The translations under genes were made by a program, and so were the position numbers. 64,000 nucleotides of DNA, taken from the NCBI RefSeq assembly GCF_011578285.1, contig NZ_CP049916.1, positions 3,100,001-3,164,000 of the forward strand, read 5' to 3'. Below are positions 20,781 to 31,013 of the stretch, one piece after another (the first letter of the stretch is position 1; every line of letters begins with the position of its first letter). The stretch is from Acinetobacter lanii. GTDB lineage: Bacteria > Pseudomonadota > Gammaproteobacteria > Pseudomonadales > Moraxellaceae. The notes below the pieces were generated by a model. That model did no database searches, was not told the DNA's origin, and was given only the letters and a program-made list of their open reading frames with translations.

Positions 20781-21686
20781 TTACAAATCTTGTTGGAAGG
20801 TCATCACTTGATCACCTCGTTTGACCTCAATTCTGACTTTGCCTTCTCGCTTAGCTTGTTCTAACAGTTGTGCCTCGGTTTGTCCTTGACCCACAGTTTG
20901 CCCATTTAAAGAAAGAATGCGATCTCCAGACTTTAAGCCCAGTTTATTTTTGAGTGCTGCAGGGGTTTGATCCGTAATTTCATACCCTTGCCCCCCTGAG
21001 GCATTCACCCCCATATTTTTTAAATATTGCTCTCGATTCTCTTGAATTTGATCGATGGCTTGTCCCAATGCACGTTGGGTTGGATTCATCCCTGTCGTGG
21101 AATTAGTGTTCGCCGTATTAGCTTGTGCATTGCTAGTACCATTTGATCCAGCACTATTTGATGTAGAAGCATTGCTATTTTGCGCTGCATCGGGTCCTAA
21201 TGGCTGATACAGGTTTTCTAGCCCTGAAAATTCAAGCACTTTCTGCTCACCATTGTTTTGACGCAGAATCACTTTATCCCAATACACTTCCGCCAATTGA
21301 TAGCCGGTATTGTCCAGTGTTTCACCGACCAAATATCGATCAGCAACATCATTGACTTTAATCACCGCAGAAGAATTATAACTTGGGGAAGCAACCACCA
21401 CCCCTTGCAGTTGTAGCACTACATTTGATTCAGCCGCCTGTGCGGTAGACCCCACTTCTTGAAACAAGGCAAAATTGGAAATATTCGGGACTGAGGGCTG
21501 CTGTGAGCCTAAACTGACCTGTTCGGGCTGAATCGCTTGTGGTGGTGCCATGATCCACCAAAACAGCGCTGCCAAGGTCCAACACAACATCAAAATCAGA
21601 ACCGCTAAAACAATCGGGGCAATACGATCTGCTTTACCCTGAGCCAAGCTTTGTACTTGATCTTTTACACGCTGTAAGCCTTGCAT
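20781..21686 (-). CDS. gspC: Type II secretion protein GspC
   Basis: The 301-residue inner-membrane protein links the inner platform to the secretin. It has one transmembrane helix (about residues 23-48), the HR domain (AAESNVVLQLQGVVVASPSYN, about 83-160) that binds GspD N0, a Ser/Asn/Thr-rich linker (about 170-202) and a C-terminal PDZ domain (KLGLKSGDRILSLNGQTVGQG). Its ATG overlaps the gspN stop (TGATG), so the two are translationally coupled. Confidence 0.92.
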   Translation of the reverse strand: MQGLQRVKDQVQSLAQGKADRIAPIVLAVLILMLCWTLAALFWWIMAPPQAIQPEQVSLGSQQPSVPNISNFALFQEVGSTAQAAESNVVLQLQGVVVASPSYNSSAVIKVNDVADRYLVGETLDNTGYQLAEVYWDKVILRQNNGEQKVLEFSGLENLYQPLGPDAAQNSNASTSNSAGSNGTSNAQANTANTNSTTGMNPTQRALGQAIDQIQENREQYLKNMGVNASGGQGYEITDQTPAALKNKLGLKSGDRILSLNGQTVGQGQTEAQLLEQAKREGKVRIEVKRGDQVMTFQQDL

Positions 21687-22429
21687 CAGAACGCCCCACT
21701 AAACAGCGGTTGTCTAGAGCTGATCACATAAGTATCAAGCCCTGCCTTACCGGTATACGAAGCGGTGTTTTGCAATAAACGCTGTGTCAGCTGCACATCG
21801 AGCATCAGGCTCGGATCAAGATTCAAATTGGCAATTTTTTGATTGCGCTGATCTTGGATATCGAGGTTGAGTTTGCCATTTTCATCTTTGATTTGACCCA
21901 GTAAGGACGGAATGTCCATACGGTCTTGGCGCTGTGCAAATGTATAAATTAAAGCCCCACCACCCCACTGCATTTTACCGTCTGCTTTGGAGAAGCCTTG
22001 TTCAGGTTGGAATTTAAATTCCAGATCGGAGAGTTGCACGTTATTGCTTGGCCATTGCCAATTCACCACATTTTTTAAAGTATCGGCAGCCACTTGCCCG
22101 CTCATATTTTTGATGGTGATGGTTTTACCCAAGCCATAACCGACAATGCCTTGCATTTGGGTCTGACCACTATGCAGCTCAATATCAGCCCCTAAACGCA
22201 TTAAAATCAGGTCTAAGGGGCGGGTCTTCCATACCACCGAACCGCTTAAATGGCCTTTTTGCCAATCCGCCTGTCCTTTCCAAACATTGCCACTGACATT
22301 TTTGAACATCTGATTATTCTTATAAAATTTAGACATTAACCAAGATGCAGGCACCTGCAACAATACAAAAATAACAAAAGCAACCCCGGCAAATCCCCAC
22401 CAAGCCGTTTGCTTTGATTTTATATCCAT
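21686..22429 (-). CDS. gspN: Type II secretion protein GspN
   Basis: About 248 residues from the ATG at 22429. A GTG five codons upstream (22444) is possible but no better placed. It has one N-terminal membrane helix (WWGFAGVAFVIFVLLQVPASWLM) and a beta-rich periplasmic domain with the GspN-type start GNVWKGQADWQKG. GspN is an accessory subunit found in a subset of type II systems. Here it opens the order gspN-gspC-gspD, apart from the other gsp genes, which are not in this window. This split is known in Acinetobacter. Confidence 0.88.
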   Translation of the reverse strand: MDIKSKQTAWWGFAGVAFVIFVLLQVPASWLMSKFYKNNQMFKNVSGNVWKGQADWQKGHLSGSVVWKTRPLDLILMRLGADIELHSGQTQMQGIVGYGLGKTITIKNMSGQVAADTLKNVVNWQWPSNNVQLSDLEFKFQPEQGFSKADGKMQWGGGALIYTFAQRQDRMDIPSLLGQIKDENGKLNLDIQDQRNQKIANLNLDPSLMLDVQLTQRLLQNTASYTGKAGLDTYVISSRQPLFSGAF

Positions 22430-22494
22430 GCTGTCGCTACCCACATTTTTATCATTTATATATCCGTGCGAAAAATCATCGCTTATCCCATGAC

Positions 22495-22522
22495 ATTATG
22501 CATATATTTAAGCATTCTCCAA
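22495..22522 (-). promoter_or_regulatory. Possible promoter of gspNCD
   Basis: On the minus strand TTGGAG and CATAAT are 16 bases apart, 66 bases upstream of the gspN ATG and just beyond the terminator of the H-NS-like gene. Confidence 0.4.
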
Positions 22523-22533
22523 TTCACAGACAT

Positions 22534-22561
22534 AAAAAAACCAAGCAAAAATGCTTGGTTT
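22534..22561 (-). terminator. Terminator after the H-NS-like gene
   Basis: AAACCAAGC-attttt-GCTTGGTTT is followed by TTTTT on the minus strand, 35 bases after the stop codon. Confidence 0.88.
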
Positions 22562-22596
22562 CTCAATTAAAACAAATTTAATCGCATTTTAAATGC

Positions 22597-22920
22597 TTAG
22601 ATTAAGAAATCTTCTAATTTTGCGCCTTTTTCAAGCTGAGCCACCAACCAACGCGGTTGTTTACCACGACCCGTCCAAGTCTCATCTTTATTATCTTTGT
22701 TACGATAGCGAGGTTCAACCGATTTACGGGTGGTTTTTTTACGTTTATGCGAACCGTATTCAATAAATTGCTCTAAAGTTAAACCCGCAGATTCAGCAAT
22801 TTTAAGAATTTGATTATAAGCATCTTCAATCGCTTGGTCTTTTTTAGATTCAATTAAAGCTTCCGCTTCAGCGGTTAACTTTCTTAACTCTTCAACCGAC
22901 AGATTACTAATGTCTGGCAT
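22597..22920 (-). CDS. H-NS-like nucleoid protein
   Basis: The 107-residue protein runs from the ATG at 22920. GGAG stands 7 bases before it, which favours it over the ATG four codons upstream. Residues 1-50 are a coiled-coil oligomerisation region (LSVEELRKLTAEAEALIESKK). The C-terminal half is basic and carries the DNA-binding loop TWTGRGKQPRWL, the counterpart of TWTGQGRTP in H-NS. Proteins of this kind bind AT-rich DNA and silence transferred genes. It is a single-gene unit with its own terminator. Confidence 0.9.
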   Translation of the reverse strand: MPDISNLSVEELRKLTAEAEALIESKKDQAIEDAYNQILKIAESAGLTLEQFIEYGSHKRKKTTRKSVEPRYRNKDNKDETWTGRGKQPRWLVAQLEKGAKLEDFLI

Positions 22921-23067
22921 GACATACTCCAAAATATTTAAAAATAATAATTATTAGAAATTTGATTCACAATAACTGCGAGATAATCATATTTTTATTT
23001 TGTTTATTTAGCAATCTCAGTTTTGCTTAATATACACAAATAAACATAATTATTTAAATCATCATGA

Positions 23068-23511
23068 TTAAAACAGCAGATTATGCACTTTATTTTCAAG
23101 ATGAATAATATCGCTTCGGGTTAATGCGGGAATTTGGGTTTTGGTCATTTTGATTTTATCAACAAAAACCACAACGGCTTCCCCTGTTGCCACCACTTGC
23201 TGTTGCGATTCACTATATAAGCTATATTCCATACGCATGGCTGAATTACGCAATTCAACCACTTTTGATCCAATCCATAAGGTATCAGGGAAAAAGATCG
23301 GCTTAATATATTTGCACTGACTCGATGCCACCACGGTATTGACGTCTAAATCAAATATATTCAGTTGATTAAAATATTCAATACGCGCGCTTTCCATATA
23401 ACGATAGTACATGACGTTATTGACATGACCAAAAGCGTCCATATCTCCCCACGCCACACTTTGTTTATAAATGACCGGGTATTGTTTTAAATCATCCATG
23501 CTTTGACTCAT
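23068..23511 (-). CDS. Acyl-CoA thioesterase of the 4HBT (hotdog) family
   Basis: The 147-residue hotdog-fold protein has the 4-hydroxybenzoyl-CoA thioesterase signature WGDMDAFGHVNNVMYYRYME near residues 21-40, including the catalytic Asp and the HVNN loop. The YbgC/FadM-like group hydrolyses short or medium acyl-CoAs, and the substrate is not readable. It overlaps the stop of hemY by 4 bases (ATGA), so it is translated with the heme genes. A start four codons later (MDDLKQ) is possible. Confidence 0.85.
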   Translation of the reverse strand: MSQSMDDLKQYPVIYKQSVAWGDMDAFGHVNNVMYYRYMESARIEYFNQLNIFDLDVNTVVASSQCKYIKPIFFPDTLWIGSKVVELRNSAMRMEYSLYSESQQQVVATGEAVVVFVDKIKMTKTQIPALTRSDIIHLENKVHNLLF

Positions 23512-24701
23512 ATTTTAAGGTGGATAAAATCGGCGTCTTTTTCAAATACAGAATTTAACTGCTGAATCAGTACTTCATCGCCATGAAAGGTCGATTTAAT
23601 TCGCAGATAATTCATTAAGATATTATCAGGATATAATAATAGAAGCTGTTTTGCGGCTTGCTCACGCTGTGTTGACATATACACATGCCACAGTGCAAAA
23701 GCAAAAATCGGCATACTTGGGTATTTATTTTCCAAGGTATTAATCTGCTGTTCCACCACAGCATAATCAGGATTTTGTTTTAACAGTTGTTGTTGAAACC
23801 ACAAATAAAATACATCTTGATCAAAACGTTCATTCAATAGTTCAAGTGCCAATAGGCCGTGTTGTTCTGCCATTTCTGGAATACGCGATAATAATTTTAG
23901 CCACAGCACTTTGGTTTCAAAAGATAAGCTTTGAATCTGCTGTTGCTGCTGCTGATAACGATCAATCACCCGTTGAATATCATCAGTCGAGGCTTGCTCA
24001 AACTGTAGCAACAGTTGGGTTAACCAATTTTGTTTAGTATCTGCTTGTAAATGACCATAATGGGTTGATTTCAAATACAGCCAAGGAAATTGTGTGGCAA
24101 ACTGTCCCCATAATGTAATTAATCTTTGCTTATAACTCGGTTCAAGTGCATTCAACCAAGGCGACAAAGCATGACCACTAAGAAACTCTAAATGGGTTAA
24201 GGCTTGCTCTCCATCTTGCTGCGCCAAATAAATTTCCACCCGCTGAATTTCAGCCAGCTCAAATGCATCGGCAGGGCTTTTTTCCAATACCTTGAGTGCA
24301 TCGTTGTACAAGCCTTGTTGGACCAACACTCTCGATTGCATGACTTGTTGTAACAAGCCAGAGTGTGCATAGGAGGGCTGTAAGTATTCTGCTTGTTGAC
24401 TCTTTCCGCCCAACAACCACAGTACCCCGAGCTGTTCATAACTATGCAATTCGCTGAAATTGACCACGTGTTGAATTTTACGTTTTTCCCGATTCACATA
24501 GCGCTTTAACCACATCCATGCGATTTGAAATACCAACCCCACCAGCAGTGCACCCAAAACCAAAAACCACATATTGGTTTGAATTTGAATACCATGCCAA
24601 AGCACATACACATACCCACTGCCTGCTCCATAGCTGAGGACACTCAGCAGTGCAATCAAAATCAACGCAATAAAGCTATACACCAACACAATATGCTTCA
24701 T
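23508..24701 (-). CDS. hemY: HemY, TPR protein of the heme operon
   Basis: The 397-residue inner-membrane protein has two transmembrane helices (about residues 5-25 and 42-63) typical of the HemY N-terminus, then an alpha-helical tetratricopeptide-like region (to about 395). This is the gammaproteobacterial HemY linked to late protoporphyrin synthesis, not the unrelated Bacillus protoporphyrinogen oxidase of the same name. It lies 4 bp after hemX and ends in overlap with the thioesterase gene. Confidence 0.88.
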   Translation of the reverse strand: MKHIVLVYSFIALILIALLSVLSYGAGSGYVYVLWHGIQIQTNMWFLVLGALLVGLVFQIAWMWLKRYVNREKRKIQHVVNFSELHSYEQLGVLWLLGGKSQQAEYLQPSYAHSGLLQQVMQSRVLVQQGLYNDALKVLEKSPADAFELAEIQRVEIYLAQQDGEQALTHLEFLSGHALSPWLNALEPSYKQRLITLWGQFATQFPWLYLKSTHYGHLQADTKQNWLTQLLLQFEQASTDDIQRVIDRYQQQQQQIQSLSFETKVLWLKLLSRIPEMAEQHGLLALELLNERFDQDVFYLWFQQQLLKQNPDYAVVEQQINTLENKYPSMPIFAFALWHVYMSTQREQAAKQLLLLYPDNILMNYLRIKSTFHGDEVLIQQLNSVFEKDADFIHLKI

Positions 24702-24705
24702 CGAC

Positions 24706-25539
24706 TTACTCCAAAATCGCTGAACTGCTCAGCTTTGGAATCGGGTTCAGTTGTTTCTGTTTCACTTGCACAATGGTCTGACGGAGCTTTTGGCTATAGG
24801 CATCAGGCAAGCTTTGCAGTTCAATATCAATCAAATTCAACATTGATTGATACGCGACAAAATCACCCCGCAATAAAGCTTGTTGGGACAACAACACACG
24901 CAATTGCACTTCTTTCAGAATCAATCTCCGGTTCACTAAACTTGAATCGGTCTGATCCACCACATCAATTTTGAACCATTTTTGCCAAAAATGCGTTTGC
25001 TCAGGCGCACCGACATTTAATTGCATTTGGCTCTTTTGATTTATTAAGCTTTGATCGACTTGTTCCAACACATTATTCAGTTGCGACAAATGTGCAGTAC
25101 GCTCAGTGACATAGTGTTGAATCATCTGTTTGTCTTTTGAAACCGCTTGATGCAGTCCCTGTCTTAAAGTATCCGCCAAATCATACTGCTCAATATCCAG
25201 ATCAAGCTGATTCAGTTGATCCACAGCATAGACAAATTGCTGTTGCTCTAAGGCAAATTGAACCAAGGCGATTTTCTGTTTGATTAATACCGTGGGCTGA
25301 ATCCCGACAACTTTCTCAGGTACGGCTTGAGTAAGGGCAGTTGTATTGACGGGTAATGATTTATTGGATTGACGCTGCGCTGCGACCAACTGATCATTTA
25401 AATTGGCAATGCTTTGTTCACTTTTATGAAGTTCATCTTGTATAGCTGTCAGCTGAGCTGAAAATATATAGCTGTCATAACTGAGTTTGACCAGCCAAAT
25501 CAGTCCAAGCACTGCCAATACATATAGAATCTTCTTCAT
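24706..25539 (-). CDS. hemX: HemX, membrane protein of the heme operon
   Basis: The 277-residue protein has an N-terminal membrane helix (ILYVLAVLGLIWLVKLSY) and a long coiled coil (LTAIQDELHKSEQSIANLND, residues 31-60), then a helical periplasmic domain. It is shorter than E. coli HemX (about 390). Databases often call this family uroporphyrin-III methyltransferase, but no SAM-binding motif is visible, so a scaffold role with HemY is more likely. It overlaps hemD by 4 bases. Confidence 0.85.
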   Translation of the reverse strand: MKKILYVLAVLGLIWLVKLSYDSYIFSAQLTAIQDELHKSEQSIANLNDQLVAAQRQSNKSLPVNTTALTQAVPEKVVGIQPTVLIKQKIALVQFALEQQQFVYAVDQLNQLDLDIEQYDLADTLRQGLHQAVSKDKQMIQHYVTERTAHLSQLNNVLEQVDQSLINQKSQMQLNVGAPEQTHFWQKWFKIDVVDQTDSSLVNRRLILKEVQLRVLLSQQALLRGDFVAYQSMLNLIDIELQSLPDAYSQKLRQTIVQVKQKQLNPIPKLSSSAILE

Positions 25540-26318
25540 ACTTCCCTTTTTAATTGTTCAAGCTTGTGCAACACCACATCGGGTTTAAGCTGATGTAAAC
25601 AGCTCACCTTGAAAGCTAAATTTAAACTTTTTTGATCCTGCTTCAGCAATTGCTCTAAACGCTCACCCAAGACCCAATAATGACAAGCTGCAATGACAGT
25701 CTCATGTCCTGAGAGGAGTGTCAGCCAATTTCTCCAGCTGGCTTCACTACTGATACAGACCACATAAGGCGGTCGATGCTGATTGAGCGCTTGCAGGAGT
25801 TGCGGAAGCTGTTGAACACTACTTATTGGACAATAGCGTTCATACAACACCACATTCAAAATTTCGATGCCACGCTGTTGACACTGTTGCATCATAAACT
25901 GTCGACCACCTTCACCGCGCCAAAAGGCAATGGTCTGCAAATTTTGTAGCTGGTCAAAAATAGGTAAATTCAGCATCCCCTCAGAGCTTTCCACTTCAGG
26001 TATGAGGCTAATAAGCCCATATTCACTTAAGGCATGCGCTGTGGTCTGCCCGACTGCAATCCATTGAATATGCTGAAGCTGATCGAGGGTGATGCCAGTT
26101 TCAGCCAAATAACGCATCCCGACTTCAACCGCTTTAGGACTGACCACCACAATCACTTGTGCAGACACCAATGACTGAAATAAGCTGATGAGTTCCGCAT
26201 CTAAAGCCTTATCACGCAAAGCTAAAACAGGCAAATCGATCACAGCATAATTGGCTTGCAACAAGCATTGGGTTAAAGCTTGGGCACGCTCAGGGGGACG
26301 TGTATTGATAAAAAGCAT
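25536..26318 (-). CDS. hemD: Uroporphyrinogen-III synthase
   Basis: The 260-residue enzyme closes hydroxymethylbilane to uroporphyrinogen III. The family varies greatly in sequence. Visible features are the N-terminal FINTRPPERAQAL, the mid segment VVVSPKAVEVGMRYL and WIAVGQTTAHAL. The place directly after hemC (21 bp) is the main support. The length is normal (about 250). Confidence 0.92.
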   Translation of the reverse strand: MLFINTRPPERAQALTQCLLQANYAVIDLPVLALRDKALDAELISLFQSLVSAQVIVVVSPKAVEVGMRYLAETGITLDQLQHIQWIAVGQTTAHALSEYGLISLIPEVESSEGMLNLPIFDQLQNLQTIAFWRGEGGRQFMMQQCQQRGIEILNVVLYERYCPISSVQQLPQLLQALNQHRPPYVVCISSEASWRNWLTLLSGHETVIAACHYWVLGERLEQLLKQDQKSLNLAFKVSCLHQLKPDVVLHKLEQLKREV

Positions 26319-26339
26319 CGAAAATGAATATCAGAAAAC

Positions 26340-27263
26340 TTATTGATATAAAGCTTTCAGTAAATCACCTGCGCCTTGATCAAGCAGGGCTTTGGCAAGT
26401 TCTACACCCAACTGTTCCGCTTGCTCAGGCTGACCTGTCACCACGGCACGAAGTAAGGTTGAACCATCAACACTGCCCACTCGCCCTTCTAGGTTCACTT
26501 GATTATTTTCAAGTGTCGCAAAACCTGCGATTGGTACTTGGCAACCGCCTTCCAAATACGCATTAAAAGCACGTTCAGCACGGACACAGGCATTAGTTTC
26601 CGCATGCATTAAAGGCAAGATCAAATCTAAAACATCTTGGTCTTGGCTTCGACACTCTAAGCCTAAGGCACCTTGACCCACCGCAGGTAAACTGACTTCA
26701 GGCGCAAGCGTATGACGAATACGTGCTTCTAAGCCTAAACGTTTTAGACCTGCACTCGCCAAAATAATCGCATCATATTGACCAGCATCGAGTTTAGACA
26801 AACGTGTCCCGACATTACCACGCAAATCAATCACGTCTAAATCCGGGCGTTGTTTTAAAATTTGACTTTTACGACGTAAGCTTGATGTGCCGAGTTTTGC
26901 ACCTTGGGGTAAATCTTCAAAACGTGCATAAGTGTTTGAGACAAAGGCATCAAAGGGATCTTCACGTTCACAAATCACCGCAAGCTCTAAGCCTTCTGGC
27001 AGTTGCATCGGTACATCTTTCATTGAATGTACCGCTAAATCTGCACGACCATCGAGTAAAGCAGCTTCAAGCTCCTTCACAAACAAACCTTTACCGCCGA
27101 TTTTGGCCAATGGCGTATCTAAAATCTTGTCGCCTTGGGTCACAAAAGTCACCAATTCAACTTGAAGACCTGCGTGTAAAGTTTCAAGACGCTCGCGAAT
27201 ATGCTCTGCTTGCCAGAGTGCAAGTGGGCTTTGACGGGTTGCGATTTTTAAGGTTTTGATCAT
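26340..27263 (-). CDS. hemC: Hydroxymethylbilane synthase (porphobilinogen deaminase)
   Basis: The 307-residue enzyme joins four porphobilinogen units. The substrate-binding and catalytic residues lie in [42 protein letters not shown] and [14 protein letters not shown]. The cysteine that carries the dipyrromethane cofactor is in GGCQVPIAG near residue 240. It heads hemC-hemD-hemX-hemY-thioesterase and lies 92 bp after algR, the same neighbourhood as in Pseudomonas. Confidence 0.98.
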   Translation of the reverse strand: MIKTLKIATRQSPLALWQAEHIRERLETLHAGLQVELVTFVTQGDKILDTPLAKIGGKGLFVKELEAALLDGRADLAVHSMKDVPMQLPEGLELAVICEREDPFDAFVSNTYARFEDLPQGAKLGTSSLRRKSQILKQRPDLDVIDLRGNVGTRLSKLDAGQYDAIILASAGLKRLGLEARIRHTLAPEVSLPAVGQGALGLECRSQDQDVLDLILPLMHAETNACVRAERAFNAYLEGGCQVPIAGFATLENNQVNLEGRVGSVDGSTLLRAVVTGQPEQAEQLGVELAKALLDQGAGDLLKALYQ

Positions 27264-27355
27264 TTCAGCACTGCCAAACTTTAAACATCCTAAACTTACC
27301 CTGCTCGACTAAAAAAGCAAGTAAATTATTTCATCGCCTTAATACTGTATATGTA

Positions 27356-28093
27356 TTAGAAGTTTTGCATTCGCTCACGCAGCATAGGTAAATGACGACG
27401 ACTCACGGCCAATTTTTCTTCAAGTTCACGGCAACGGACTTGATATTGCCCCGATGCGACCAGCTCTAATCCATCAAGATAATCCAAAGAAATAAGAGCA
27501 TTACGATGAATTCGAATAAATTTATTGGCAAACTCTTGCTCTAAATCTTTCAAGGTTTCATCGATGAGGACACTGCCATTTTTATGTCTGACCGTGACGT
27601 ACTTCTGATCCGCCAAAAAATAATAAATATTTTCGATTGGAATCAGCTCAATCCCGCGATAGGTCTTTGCAGCAATTTGCTGTCTTTGTGCTTGTTTTTC
27701 CATATTTTCTTTTTGTTCTAGTTGTGACACTTGTGCTTGTGTCAGTTTGGTTAAGTTATCCAACACTTCTTGTAATTCTGCTTTTGCGATCGGCTTAAGT
27801 AAATAACCTTTGGCTTGAGACTGTATCGCGGTTAATGCGTGCTCATCATAAGCAGTGCAAAACACCACCGCTGGCATCGGATTCAGCGCACTCAAATGCT
27901 GCGCACAAATCAAACCGTCCATTTCAGGCATTTTAATATCGAGCAACACCACATCGGGTTCATATTGCTGCACATAATCAATCGCCTCTATTCCATGCTG
28001 TGCCGTCGCGACAACCTGATGCCCCAATTGTGTGACCATGCGAGATAAACGTTCAACCGCTAGGGGTTCGTCATCACAAATTAGGATGTCCAT
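27356..28093 (-). CDS. algR: LytTR-family response regulator AlgR
   Basis: The 245-residue regulator has a receiver domain (residues 1-120) with the acidic pair D7/D8, phosphoacceptor D52 (LLDIKMP) and the Lys in YLLKPI, and a C-terminal LytTR DNA-binding domain (residues 145-240; FIRIHRNALISLDYLDGLE). It lies 58 bp downstream of its sensor algZ and upstream of hemC, as in Pseudomonas, where AlgZ/AlgR (FimS/AlgR) control type IV pili and surface polysaccharide. The regulon here is unknown. Confidence 0.9.
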   Translation of the reverse strand: MDILICDDEPLAVERLSRMVTQLGHQVVATAQHGIEAIDYVQQYEPDVVLLDIKMPEMDGLICAQHLSALNPMPAVVFCTAYDEHALTAIQSQAKGYLLKPIAKAELQEVLDNLTKLTQAQVSQLEQKENMEKQAQRQQIAAKTYRGIELIPIENIYYFLADQKYVTVRHKNGSVLIDETLKDLEQEFANKFIRIHRNALISLDYLDGLELVASGQYQVRCRELEEKLAVSRRHLPMLRERMQNF

Positions 28094-28151
28094 TGTTCCT
28101 CCTTGATTTAGGCTAACGGTCGTTATTTTAATAAAGCTTAACTCAATTGTT

Positions 28152-29207
28152 CTATTTATACTGATACTGAATTACGGTGGTGAAAATTCCATTTCCTCCA
28201 TGCGTCCTAAACAGAACGCCATAACCAAAATGTGCCTTGAGTCGTTGCTTCACGTTCTCTAGGGCAATGCCGTTGCTTTGTCTCGCTGATATTCTATCTG
28301 CAATAAAAGGGTTAGTAATGACTATAGTGACTTGATTTTGCAATATTTCAACCAGTATTCCTATCTTAGCATTGATCATTTTTTTCTCAACCCCATGAAA
28401 AATACTGTTTTCAATCAAAGGTTGTAAGGTCAAAATCGGAATCGAAACCTGTTGAATCAATTCAGGTTGTTGAATGTTCCATTCCACCTCTAAACGCTCG
28501 CCTAAGCGTAGTTTTTCAATGGCTAAATAATACTGACATAAGGCGATTTCTTCTTTCAAACTGACCAATTTTAGCTCTTGAAAACTGGCTCTAAACAGCC
28601 TTGAAAGATCGATCAACATTTGTTCAGCCTTATCTGGATCTGTACCAATCAGACTGACCACACTGTTTAAACTATTGAATAAAAAATGCGGATGAATCCG
28701 TGCTTGCAACGCTTGAATTTTTGCATTCAATTCGCTGTTTTGTTGCTTTAACCATTCATCTCGCACATAAATATAGCGAAAGCAAAATGCACCCAATAAC
28801 ACCCCATAACTACAGTGTAAAACCAAGCCTTGGAATAAAATTTCCTGCGATAAATTTTGTAAGGAAAAATTACTTCCCCAGTAAAACAGCAAATTCAGCA
28901 CCGTAGTGGTGACCAAGATGATCATTTGCAATAAACAAAAGCCCATGATCGAGGCGAATACAGGACTGGCTTTATTCCACAGTCCTTTAAATTGCTCAAT
29001 GATGGCGATGAAAGCCAGTACCACCCAATTAATATAGAGAATCGATTGAATCACATGACTCAAATTCAAATTCGACCACGACTGCGCTTCAGCGAGGGAC
29101 AACAACAATGCCAATACAATGCTGGCAATAAACAGCTCAACAAAATATTGCCACTGCCCCATTCGAGTAAAAAAATTTGAATGCATAAAATCCTTTTGAT
29201 TTTTCAA
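28152..29207 (-). CDS. algZ: LytS/AlgZ-type sensor histidine kinase
   Basis: The 351-residue kinase has five or six hydrophobic segments up to about residue 150, a short coiled coil, then the His_kinase domain with HPHFLFNSLNSVVSLI (phosphorylated His near residue 173) and a degenerate ATPase domain: N box LQPLIENSIFHG and NGIALENVKQRL. Pairing with the next gene algR, and divergence from argH, match the Pseudomonas algZ/fimS locus. No extracellular sensor domain is evident, so the signal may be sensed in the membrane. Confidence 0.88.
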   Translation of the reverse strand: MKNQKDFMHSNFFTRMGQWQYFVELFIASIVLALLLSLAEAQSWSNLNLSHVIQSILYINWVVLAFIAIIEQFKGLWNKASPVFASIMGFCLLQMIILVTTTVLNLLFYWGSNFSLQNLSQEILFQGLVLHCSYGVLLGAFCFRYIYVRDEWLKQQNSELNAKIQALQARIHPHFLFNSLNSVVSLIGTDPDKAEQMLIDLSRLFRASFQELKLVSLKEEIALCQYYLAIEKLRLGERLEVEWNIQQPELIQQVSIPILTLQPLIENSIFHGVEKKMINAKIGILVEILQNQVTIVITNPFIADRISARQSNGIALENVKQRLKAHFGYGVLFRTHGGNGIFTTVIQYQYK

Positions 29208-29227
29208 TCAGAATCATTGTGCGAGGC

Positions 29228-29257
29228 TTCGGCAAGTGAAGCTGAATTTGCTATACT
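29228..29257 (+). promoter_or_regulatory. Probable argH promoter (extended -10)
   Basis: TGCTATACT is a good extended -10 box, 37 bases upstream of the argH ATG. The -35 (TTCGGC, 18 bases away) is weak, as is common with extended -10 promoters. Confidence 0.5.
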
Positions 29258-29294
29258 CATGCCAAATGACTGCTTTTAATTTTATTGAGCCGAT

Positions 29295-30725
29295 ATGACC
29301 ACTTCTTCTAATTCCTCAAATCCTTCACAAGCCCAAACTTCAGGTATGTGGGGCGGTCGTTTTTCTGAAGCGACTGATGCTTTTGTTGCTGAATTTACAG
29401 CATCTGTTCAATTTGACCAACGCTTTTATAAACAAGATATTGCAGGTTCAATTGCGCATGCAACCATGCTTGCCAAAGTGGGCGTACTGACCACGCAAGA
29501 ACGTGACGACATTATTGAAGGTTTGACTGCAATCAAAGCCGATATCGAATCTGGCAACTTTGAATGGCGTATTGATTTAGAAGATGTGCATATGAACATT
29601 GAGTCGCGTTTGACTCAACGTATTGGCATCACAGGTAAAAAATTACATACCGGTCGTAGCCGTAACGACCAAGTGGCAACCGATATTCGTCTGTATGTTC
29701 GTGATGAAATCGATGCCATTTTAGAATTATTGAAAAAATTACAAAAAGGCATTTTAGGATTGGCTGCAAAAAACACCAATACCATTATGCCGGGCTTTAC
29801 CCATCTTCAAACCGCTCAGCCTGTGACCTTTGGTCACCATTTGATGGCTTGGTTTGAAATGTTGGTACGTGACTCAGAGCGTCTAATTGACTGCCGTAAA
29901 CGTGTCAATCGTTTGCCACTCGGTTCTGCTGCACTTGCAGGGACAACCTATCCAATCGAGCGTGAATACACCGCTGAACTTTTAGGTTTTGAGGCGGTTT
30001 GCGAAAACTCGCTTGATGCAGTTTCTGACCGTGACTTCGGTATTGAGTTCAATGCAGCGGCATCACTGATCATGATGCATTTATCACGTATGTCTGAAGA
30101 AATGATCCTTTGGACTTCGGCTCAGTTTAAATTCGTGAACATTCCTGACCGTTTCTGTACTGGTTCTTCAATCATGCCGCAAAAGAAAAACCCAGATGTG
30201 CCTGAGCTCATCCGTGGTAAAACGGGTCGTGTCTATGGCGACTTGATGAGCTTGCTTACACTCATGAAAGGTCAACCGTTGGCGTATAACAAAGACAACC
30301 AAGAAGACAAAGAACCCTTGTTCGATGCGATTGATACCGTTCGTGGTTCACTCATGGCCTTTGCGGACATGATTCCTGCACTTGTGCCAAACATCGAAGT
30401 GATGCGTGAAGCTGCGCTTCGTGGTTTCTCTACCGCAACTGACCTTGCTGACTACTTGGTTAAAAACGGCGTGGCATTCCGTGATGCGCACGAAATTGTC
30501 GGTAAAGCGGTTGCGCTTGGCGTACAAGAAGGTAAAGATTTGTCTGAGTTGACTTTAGAACAACTTCAACAATTCTCAGACTTGATTCAAGCGGATGTGT
30601 TTGAAAAAGCATTAACACTTGAAGCTTCTGTAAATGCACGTAACCACATTGGGGGTACAGCACCTGCTCAAGTAGAAGCTGCGATTGAACGTGCACATGC
30701 ACGCTTAGAAAAACTTTACGCTTAA
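29295..30725 (+). CDS. argH: Argininosuccinate lyase
   Basis: The 476-residue enzyme splits argininosuccinate into arginine and fumarate, the last step of arginine synthesis. The superfamily signature [12 protein letters not shown] with the catalytic serine is near residues 293-304. Other conserved blocks are [30 protein letters not shown] and [12 protein letters not shown]. The first 17 residues are a Ser/Asn-rich extension. yggX follows after 12 bp. Confidence 0.98.
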   Translation: MTTSSNSSNPSQAQTSGMWGGRFSEATDAFVAEFTASVQFDQRFYKQDIAGSIAHATMLAKVGVLTTQERDDIIEGLTAIKADIESGNFEWRIDLEDVHMNIESRLTQRIGITGKKLHTGRSRNDQVATDIRLYVRDEIDAILELLKKLQKGILGLAAKNTNTIMPGFTHLQTAQPVTFGHHLMAWFEMLVRDSERLIDCRKRVNRLPLGSAALAGTTYPIEREYTAELLGFEAVCENSLDAVSDRDFGIEFNAAASLIMMHLSRMSEEMILWTSAQFKFVNIPDRFCTGSSIMPQKKNPDVPELIRGKTGRVYGDLMSLLTLMKGQPLAYNKDNQEDKEPLFDAIDTVRGSLMAFADMIPALVPNIEVMREAALRGFSTATDLADYLVKNGVAFRDAHEIVGKAVALGVQEGKDLSELTLEQLQQFSDLIQADVFEKALTLEASVNARNHIGGTAPAQVEAAIERAHARLEKLYA

Positions 30726-30737
30726 GGATTTAAACAG

Positions 30738-31007
30738 ATGTCTCGACAAGTATTTTGCCGTAAATATCAAGCAGAAATGGAAGGCTTAGACTTTGCACCG
30801 TTCCCAGGTCCTAAAGGTCAAGAGTTCTTTGTAAATGTCTCTAAACAAGCTTGGAGCGAATGGCTTAAACACCAAACCACGCTGATCAATGAAAAGCGTT
30901 TAAACGTGTTTGAACCCGATGCGAAAAAGTTTCTTGAAGAACAACGTGAGAAGTTCTTTAGCAATGACGAAACACTAGAAAAAGCTGAAGGCCTAAAGCC
31001 TGAGTGA
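30738..31007 (+). CDS. yggX: YggX, iron-sulfur cluster protection protein
   Basis: The 89-residue protein (family length about 90) starts [21 protein letters not shown], including the single conserved cysteine at residue 7, and has the [18 protein letters not shown] block. YggX proteins limit oxidative damage to iron-sulfur clusters and may traffic Fe(II). It is co-transcribed with argH (12-bp gap). Confidence 0.95.
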   Translation: MSRQVFCRKYQAEMEGLDFAPFPGPKGQEFFVNVSKQAWSEWLKHQTTLINEKRLNVFEPDAKKFLEEQREKFFSNDETLEKAEGLKPE

Positions 31008-31013
31008 GGATTA

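Noticed and set aside
26804..27259. Plus-strand open frame opposite hemC (151 codons)
   Set aside because: hemC is fully conserved on the other strand. The antisense product has no recognisable domain.
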